A DNA stretch of 64,000 nt from VXYL01 sp965116935 (GTDB lineage: Bacteria; Pseudomonadota; Gammaproteobacteria; Pseudomonadales; Azotimanducaceae), in assembly GCA_965116935.1 (NCBI GenBank), contig OZ220737.1, positions 1,178,001 to 1,242,000 of the forward strand, written 5' to 3'. The notes under the pieces were generated by a model, which worked only from the letters and a program-made list of their open reading frames with translations, was not told where the DNA came from and made no database searches. The translations under genes were made by a program, and so were the position numbers. Below, in pieces: positions 58,992-64,000 of the stretch. The number at the start of each line of letters is the position of its first letter. The first letter of the stretch is position 1.

Positions 58992-61508
58992 ATGCGCCCA
59001 ACCATCCAGCGGCTGCGGACGGCATTGCTCGCATACGTCCGAGCTCGCAAGGCCAGCGCGATGGTCGTCACCGCCGCAGTCGCGCTCGTCCTGATGCTCA
59101 CTTCCGGTGTAGCCTTGTCCAACTACGCGTGGCGTGAAGCCCAGTGGCAAGAGCTGCAAGCGGTCACTCGCGCCGCCGTCTCCGCAGCAGGTCCGATGCT
59201 GGCCCGTGCCGGGTCGGTCGTCGGCAACCAGGAGATCAGCGAGCGCGTTGCCAAGTTCATGTCCGGTCTCATGCCGGGCCTTTCCGTCGATGCAAGCAAG
59301 ATCACCATCGACCGCGATGCCGACGAAGTCATCAGCGTAGCCGTGAGGGCACGCTATGCCTTCCAGGACATCTTCGGGTACTCCGGGGGTGGCGACGCAG
59401 AAACGGTGACCACGGCAGTCCGCGTCAAGCTGGAGGTGAACCGCTATGAAGTGGCGGTGGCAACGGACATCTCGCATTCGATGCTGAGTACTTTGTCGGC
59501 CCAGAAAACCAAGCTGCAGGCGCTCAAGGATGCCTTTGCAGCCGCCATTGCGGCCATGAAGGTACAAGCCGCCAACAACCCAGGGAGCATGATGGTCTCG
59601 GTGGTGCCGTTTGCCGGTGCCGTGAACGTCGCAGACACGTGCGCCGAAAGCGCCGGCGTTTGCACGAACGCGCGCACGCCGGCGAAGGAGCGCTATGTAC
59701 GCATGCTGGCCGGCGGCCGCGACACGATGGCGGACACGCTGACCGACGCACGCAATGCCGTTGCCGCCAACAAGCGTGTTCACTGGGTCGATACATTTCG
59801 CCATTACGGCATGTCCCGCGACTCCGCGCTGACCCATCGCCACCTGCCCAGCGCCCTGCTGAACGAAACCAACTGGAACCTGCGCCGAACAGGTGTGGAC
59901 ATCGACGTGTCGGCGGAGATTCCGAGCATGGGCAACTGGACGGTGGATGACGAGGATTTCTGGTATGGGTGCGTGATGGCGCGCTGGGGCGCCCGCTGGG
60001 ATGAAGACGCGCGACCAGCGACCTGGGACGATGACGACAGCGCCACCTGGAGCTGGCCGGCGACAAAGGGGGTAGCGGCGTGGAGCCCGCGGGGCACCCC
60101 CCTGCCGGCGTCCACGCCGCTCCATCTTTCCGACGCGCCGCCCGTGGCCACCGACCCGAATACGCTCTTTACGGCGTATTCGTGGCCCGATGCCGGGATC
60201 GCCGAAACTGCCGACGAAAAGCTCAAGGGCGCCCAGTTGGAAATGATGTTCCCCGGCGAATTCAACGCCAACATGGTTTTGCCCGGGTGGCGTTACATCC
60301 GCGACCACCACTGGTCAAGGCAGAACAACAGCGGCGCGGAGACGTGCCCCCCAACGCCGATATCCCCGCTCACCGACGATTTGGACGCGCTGAAAGACAC
60401 GACGGATGCGCTCCAAACAGTAGACCAATACCGCGTCGGCGATTCTTGGGTCGCCTCCACGCTAACCCCGAGGGGCGTGGTCTGGGCGCTGCGCACGCTG
60501 TCGCCACTGTGGCAGGACGTATGGCATGTGCAGGACGCTGCCAACGCAAGCCGGCCCGGGGTGCCGTGCGCGCCCGACGACACCACGAACTGCGACCCAC
60601 AGCTAAAGAAGTCGATCTTCCTGCTGGCGGATGGTTCCAACGACATCGGGGAGTCTAAGGAGTCACGCCTCGTGCAGGGAGATCTGCCGCCACACCCACG
60701 CAACCCGGTCTGGTTGGTACCATTTCTATGCAACATCTATGGGGCCACACAGTCGTATGCGAAGTACTACGACACTGCATTCGTGAGCACCGAGGACGAC
60801 TTCAACGAGTACTTCCGCGCGTCGACCGTGGGCTCGGACCTCGTAGACGCGACCGGCAATCTGAACGCGGCCGGAGTTCTGCGGTTCACGGAAGCCTTGC
60901 TGGCCATGGAAGGCACAGATTGCGCAACGGAGGCCACGCGGTGCGCAAACATGCAGACCACGCTCGCCGCAGATCCGCCCACGCCGTGGGAACTTTTCCA
61001 CAGCCTGGACGCAGACGCCGTGGACACGCTGATGGGCACCGATTTCGGCTTCACCGGCCGACCAACGCTGGTCGGGCACCCCTGCAACAACCCCATCTCG
61101 CCATTCACCGTGTATGGACGGGTCGGAGACCGGATCGAAGCGGGCGACCTGGGCGCCGTCGCGGGCGAGTCTCCCTTGGAGTTCGCGTCGATGTCCTTCG
61201 CCAACCAGCTCTTGACCGTCACGCAAACCAACGAAATTGAGGCGGAAATGGATAGCCGCATGGACGACTGGACGGTCGAGGCGTGCCGCATCGCCGGCCT
61301 TCGGCGGGTGCGCATCCATGCGATTTTCATCGGCGACTCGACCAAGCCCCACGCCAAAAAAGCCATTGAGGTCCTCGAGCAGTGCGTCGATGCCGCCGGC
61401 GGCGACCCGAACGCGGACGAAGTGCATCTAGCGCCGACAGCCGAGGCAATCCGAGAGATCATCGTCAACCTGTTCACGGTGCGGCGCAACCTCCGGTTCG
61501 TCGACTGA
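58992..61508 (+). CDS. TadG-like pilus-assembly protein with VWA domain
   Basis: 838 residues from the ATG at 58992; the frame is open upstream but this is where protein-like sequence begins. A membrane helix (SAMVVTAAVALVLMLTSGVA) is followed by a von Willebrand A domain with MIDAS D159-I-S161-H-S163. A long insert, rich in Trp and Asp (about residues 310-560), separates it from the C-terminal part (RRVRIHAIFIGDSTKPHAKK). TadG-type proteins belong to Flp pilus secretion systems, but no Tad genes (ATPase, pilin, TadB/C) are in the window. An adhesion or surface role is also possible. Confidence 0.75.
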   Translation: MRPTIQRLRTALLAYVRARKASAMVVTAAVALVLMLTSGVALSNYAWREAQWQELQAVTRAAVSAAGPMLARAGSVVGNQEISERVAKFMSGLMPGLSVDASKITIDRDADEVISVAVRARYAFQDIFGYSGGGDAETVTTAVRVKLEVNRYEVAVATDISHSMLSTLSAQKTKLQALKDAFAAAIAAMKVQAANNPGSMMVSVVPFAGAVNVADTCAESAGVCTNARTPAKERYVRMLAGGRDTMADTLTDARNAVAANKRVHWVDTFRHYGMSRDSALTHRHLPSALLNETNWNLRRTGVDIDVSAEIPSMGNWTVDDEDFWYGCVMARWGARWDEDARPATWDDDDSATWSWPATKGVAAWSPRGTPLPASTPLHLSDAPPVATDPNTLFTAYSWPDAGIAETADEKLKGAQLEMMFPGEFNANMVLPGWRYIRDHHWSRQNNSGAETCPPTPISPLTDDLDALKDTTDALQTVDQYRVGDSWVASTLTPRGVVWALRTLSPLWQDVWHVQDAANASRPGVPCAPDDTTNCDPQLKKSIFLLADGSNDIGESKESRLVQGDLPPHPRNPVWLVPFLCNIYGATQSYAKYYDTAFVSTEDDFNEYFRASTVGSDLVDATGNLNAAGVLRFTEALLAMEGTDCATEATRCANMQTTLAADPPTPWELFHSLDADAVDTLMGTDFGFTGRPTLVGHPCNNPISPFTVYGRVGDRIEAGDLGAVAGESPLEFASMSFANQLLTVTQTNEIEAEMDSRMDDWTVEACRIAGLRRVRIHAIFIGDSTKPHAKKAIEVLEQCVDAAGGDPNADEVHLAPTAEAIREIIVNLFTVRRNLRFVD

Positions 61509-61548
61509 GCCCCGGACGTGTGGGCAACCGTGTTGTCTGTGGACGGCG

Positions 61549-63876
61549 CTAGTCCTGTCCCGGCGCCGGCATGCGGTAGCCGACGCCGCGCTCGTTGATG
61601 ATCCAGGCGGGCCTCGTTGCATCCTCGCCGAGCTTCTTGCGCAGCCGCTTGACGACGCCGCGCACCGCTTCGGTGTCAACGTTCTCGCTGTTCGTCCACA
61701 CTTGGCGCAGCAGCGACGCATAGGTCACGACGCGCCCGGCATTGACCGAGAGCACGCGCAGCAGCTCATACTCGATGGGAGTTAGATGCACCGCGCGTCC
61801 CGCCACCGCCACCCGGCGCTGCCCGTAGTCGATCGCAAGGTCGCCAAGAGCGAAGGGCCCGGTGCCAGCGCGCCGACGCAGCGCCGCCCGCACCCTGGCG
61901 GTGAGCTCCGCGTCGGAGAACGGCTTCACGATGTAGTCGTCGGCACCGGCTTCAAGTGCGCGCACAACCGTCTCGTCGCGCCCGTAGGCGGAGATGAAGA
62001 TGACTGGCAGGTCGGCCATCTCGGGGATGCTGCGCATGAACTCGATGCCGTCCGTCCCGGGCAGCACTAGGTCGAGCAGGACGAGCTGCGGCCGCTTCGT
62101 CCGCACGAGCCGCGCACCCTCCTGCGGGTCGCCGGTCAACAGCGGGTCGTAGCCGGCGGCGGCGAGCGCCTCGCGGATGCGGCGCAGCGCCTGCGGGTCG
62201 TCGTCCACCACCAGCACAGGAACGGGTTCGCGTGCACCCCTAGGCGGGGGGGCGCCGGCGGCGGCGGAGCTCGCTTCGGTGCCCACCTCGACGGCCACCG
62301 GCAGGGTGAAGGTGAAGCGCGTGCCGAGACCGGGGCCCGGGCTCTCGGCCCGGATGCGTCCGCCGTGCGCCTCCACCAGGCCCTTGCAGATGACTAGGCC
62401 CAAGCCGAAGTCGGTCCTGTGCGCGCCGTCACGACCGACCGTGTCGGCGTACCGGCGGAAGAGCTGCGGCAGGCGCTCGGGCGGGATGCCCGGCCCCTCG
62501 TCCGTGACCGAGACCGCGACTTCGAGACGATCATGCACCACCGCGACATGGATGGCGGACGACTCTGGCGAATGCCGCGCGGCGTTGGAGAAGAGATTCA
62601 TCAGAACCTGTGCGACACGACGCTCGTCCGCCATTACGCGGGGCAGGTCCGGCGGCAGGTCGATGCGCACGGCCTGGCGGCCGCCGCCGGTCTGAAAGGC
62701 GGTCCGCGCCCGCTCCACGAGCACCGCCACCTCGCGGGGCTCGGCATTGACCGACAACTTGCCTGTGTCGATGCGCCCCACGTCGAGCAGGTCGCCGACG
62801 AGGCGACGCATGTGCCCGGTCTGTTCGATGATGATGCGGTGGAACGCACGCCGCTCGGCCGCGTCGAGTTCGCGTGCGTCCTCGAGCAGGGTCGCCGCCG
62901 ACCCGCGGATGGCAGCGAGTGGCGCACGCAGCTCGTGGCCCACCATACCGAGGAACTCCGCGCGCAATCGCTCAAGCTCGTCGAGTGGCGCTAGGTCCTG
63001 CGCGGTGACCACCACCGACTCCACTTCGCCGTCCGGGGCGCGGATCGGCGTGGCGTTGACGAGTATCCGGATGCTGCGCCCGTCGGGCACGGCGAGCTCG
63101 ATCTCGACGGCGCGCAGTGTCTCGTCCCTGTCGAGCTGATCGATGCCGAGCCGTCTGCCGTCGGGAAGCCGTGCTTCGATCACCTCCAGCAGGTCCTCGG
63201 CGGACCCGTCCGGCATGCGCAGCGCCTCGACGATGCGGCGCATCTCGCGGTTGACAGTGACCGGTCGGCGAGTCGCCGGGTCGAACACCACCACGCCGAT
63301 CGGTGAGGTCTCGACCAGCGCCTCAAGGTCGGCCCGCGCGCGCTGCTCGTCACGGTGGGCGCGCGCATTGGCGATCGTGGCCGCCGCTTGGGCGGCGAAC
63401 AGCACCAGCAGTTCCTCGTCCTCGTCGGTAAATTCCTCACCGCCCTCCTTGCCGGCAAGGAAAAAGGTGCCGACATAGGTCCCACGGTGGTGCATCGGGG
63501 TGCCTTGGAAGGTCTTGGCTGGCAGCAGTTCGGCGGAGAAGCCCAGCGAGCGCACGTAGCCCGGCAGGTCGGCCAGCCGCAGCGGCGCCTCAAGGCCGCG
63601 CAGGTGCTCGAACAGCCGGGGAGCATCGGGCCAAGCCACAAGCTCGCGCGCCACGTCGGGCGGGAAGCCGGAGATCACGTACTCCCGCCCTCCGCCCGTT
63701 TGATCGACGGTGGCGATGATGCCGTGACGCGCCGCGGTGAGCGCCCGCGCAGCGTCGATCACCTCGCGCAGCACGGTCGGCACGTCGAGGCTCGCGCTGA
63801 TGCGCAGGATAGCCGCGCTCAGCGCGGAGATGCGCGACCGTTCGGCTGCTGGGTCTGGGTGATTTTGCGTCGTCAA
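61549..63876 (-). CDS. Sensor histidine kinase fused to OmpR-type response regulator
   Basis: 775 residues from a TTG at 63876 with GGAGG five bases upstream; the frame extends to 63963 with little support. Order: GAF domain (about residues 20-180; TAARHGIIATVDQTGG), PAS (about 190-300; SPIGVVVFDPATRRPVTVN), HisKA with H314 in GMVGHELRAPLAAI, HATPase_c (VLMNLFSNAARHS; DEGPGIPPERLPQLF; GLGLVICKGLVEAHGG), receiver domain with D602 (LVLLDLVLPGTDG), and a winged-helix DNA-binding domain (LTPIEYELLRVLSVNAGRVV). It thus senses, signals and binds DNA in one chain. The stimulus is unknown; the kinase-regulator architecture is reminiscent of a KdpD/KdpE fusion. Confidence 0.88.
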   Translation of the reverse strand: MTTQNHPDPAAERSRISALSAAILRISASLDVPTVLREVIDAARALTAARHGIIATVDQTGGGREYVISGFPPDVARELVAWPDAPRLFEHLRGLEAPLRLADLPGYVRSLGFSAELLPAKTFQGTPMHHRGTYVGTFFLAGKEGGEEFTDEDEELLVLFAAQAAATIANARAHRDEQRARADLEALVETSPIGVVVFDPATRRPVTVNREMRRIVEALRMPDGSAEDLLEVIEARLPDGRRLGIDQLDRDETLRAVEIELAVPDGRSIRILVNATPIRAPDGEVESVVVTAQDLAPLDELERLRAEFLGMVGHELRAPLAAIRGSAATLLEDARELDAAERRAFHRIIIEQTGHMRRLVGDLLDVGRIDTGKLSVNAEPREVAVLVERARTAFQTGGGRQAVRIDLPPDLPRVMADERRVAQVLMNLFSNAARHSPESSAIHVAVVHDRLEVAVSVTDEGPGIPPERLPQLFRRYADTVGRDGAHRTDFGLGLVICKGLVEAHGGRIRAESPGPGLGTRFTFTLPVAVEVGTEASSAAAGAPPPRGAREPVPVLVVDDDPQALRRIREALAAAGYDPLLTGDPQEGARLVRTKRPQLVLLDLVLPGTDGIEFMRSIPEMADLPVIFISAYGRDETVVRALEAGADDYIVKPFSDAELTARVRAALRRRAGTGPFALGDLAIDYGQRRVAVAGRAVHLTPIEYELLRVLSVNAGRVVTYASLLRQVWTNSENVDTEAVRGVVKRLRKKLGEDATRPAWIINERGVGYRMPAPGQD

Positions 63877-63905
63877 ATGATCCTCCGTGTGGCCCCCCCG
63901 AACAC

Positions 63906-63956
63906 CGCCTAGGAGCTTGCGCCGTAGTAAGCCACATAGTGGCATTCTGCGGCGCG
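63906..63956. other. CTAGGAG...GCGCCGTAG motif, second locus
   Basis: CTAGGAGCTTGCGCCGTAG here matches the first half of the ssb hairpin at 21621 (CTAGGAGGCTGCGCCGTAG). It is followed by GCCACATAGTGGC, a small palindrome, and a GCGGCGC. It lies just upstream of the fused kinase gene. Confidence 0.4.
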
Positions 63957-64000
63957 AGGTCATAGGTAGGTGGGGGCCTGGGGCCAGACCCCGAGCGGCA

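Overview
The window is GC-rich chromosomal DNA (roughly two thirds G+C by eye) from a Gram-negative bacterium. Several blocks have a gammaproteobacterial order: ssb near uvrA, nadD-rsfS-rlmH-mrdA-rodA-mltB-rlpA-dacA-lipB, and hemA-prfA-prmC-moeB divergent from lolB. Four large TonB-dependent receptors, two Lol-type lipoproteins and MltB/RlpA confirm an outer membrane. No rRNA, tRNA, CRISPR array or intact transposase was seen. The species cannot be named from this sequence alone.

Layout. 0-4.7 kb: an MFS transporter, a secreted multi-domain serine hydrolase of beta-lactamase fold, and a small-protein/nucleotidyltransferase pair. 4.7-9.5 kb: a methyltransferase, a TIGR02466-type 2OG oxygenase and a TonB receptor. 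9.7-16.4 kb: an intact TonB receptor beside a shuffled, nearly identical partial copy of itself. Between the two lie a Panacea-domain/PIN toxin-antitoxin module and an uncharacterised two-gene module. 16.5-21.7 kb: a frameshifted NYN gene, uvrA, a DinJ/YafQ-type pair, ssb. 21.7-31.4 kb: a dense run for NAD synthesis, ribosome maturation, the rod-shape peptidoglycan machinery (PBP2, RodA, MltB, RlpA, PBP5/6) and LipB. 31.4-41 kb: a gene-sparse accessory region that opens with an integrase N-terminal remnant. It carries a SEC-C protein, a CBS-HEPN protein, a secreted coiled-coil protein, a three-gene operon with its own promoter and leader peptide, and an RRM protein. Three same-orientation copies of an inverted-repeat element punctuate it. 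41.4-44 kb: a Zur-like box, a small HxH/CxxC protein and a His/Asp/Glu-rich receptor of ZnuD type. A second such cassette lies at 55.3-57.9 kb. Between the cassettes: an AAA ATPase, an orphan HicB-like antitoxin, moeB-prmC-prfA-hemA, lolB, an LLM flavin oxidoreductase and an OppB/OppC-type permease pair. 58.4-61.5 kb: two small genes and a TadG-like VWA protein. 61.5-63.9 kb: a sensor kinase fused to its own OmpR-type response regulator.

A striking feature is the load of small palindromic repeats, at least four families. One forms REPIN-like inverted pairs. Another is translated into the end of the PBP2 reading frame. A 45-bp unit repeated five times sits exactly between mltB and rlpA. The most interesting candidates for undescribed biology are the 11.4-13.2 kb gene pair, the Panacea/PIN pair, the CBS-HEPN protein and the 38-39.2 kb operon.
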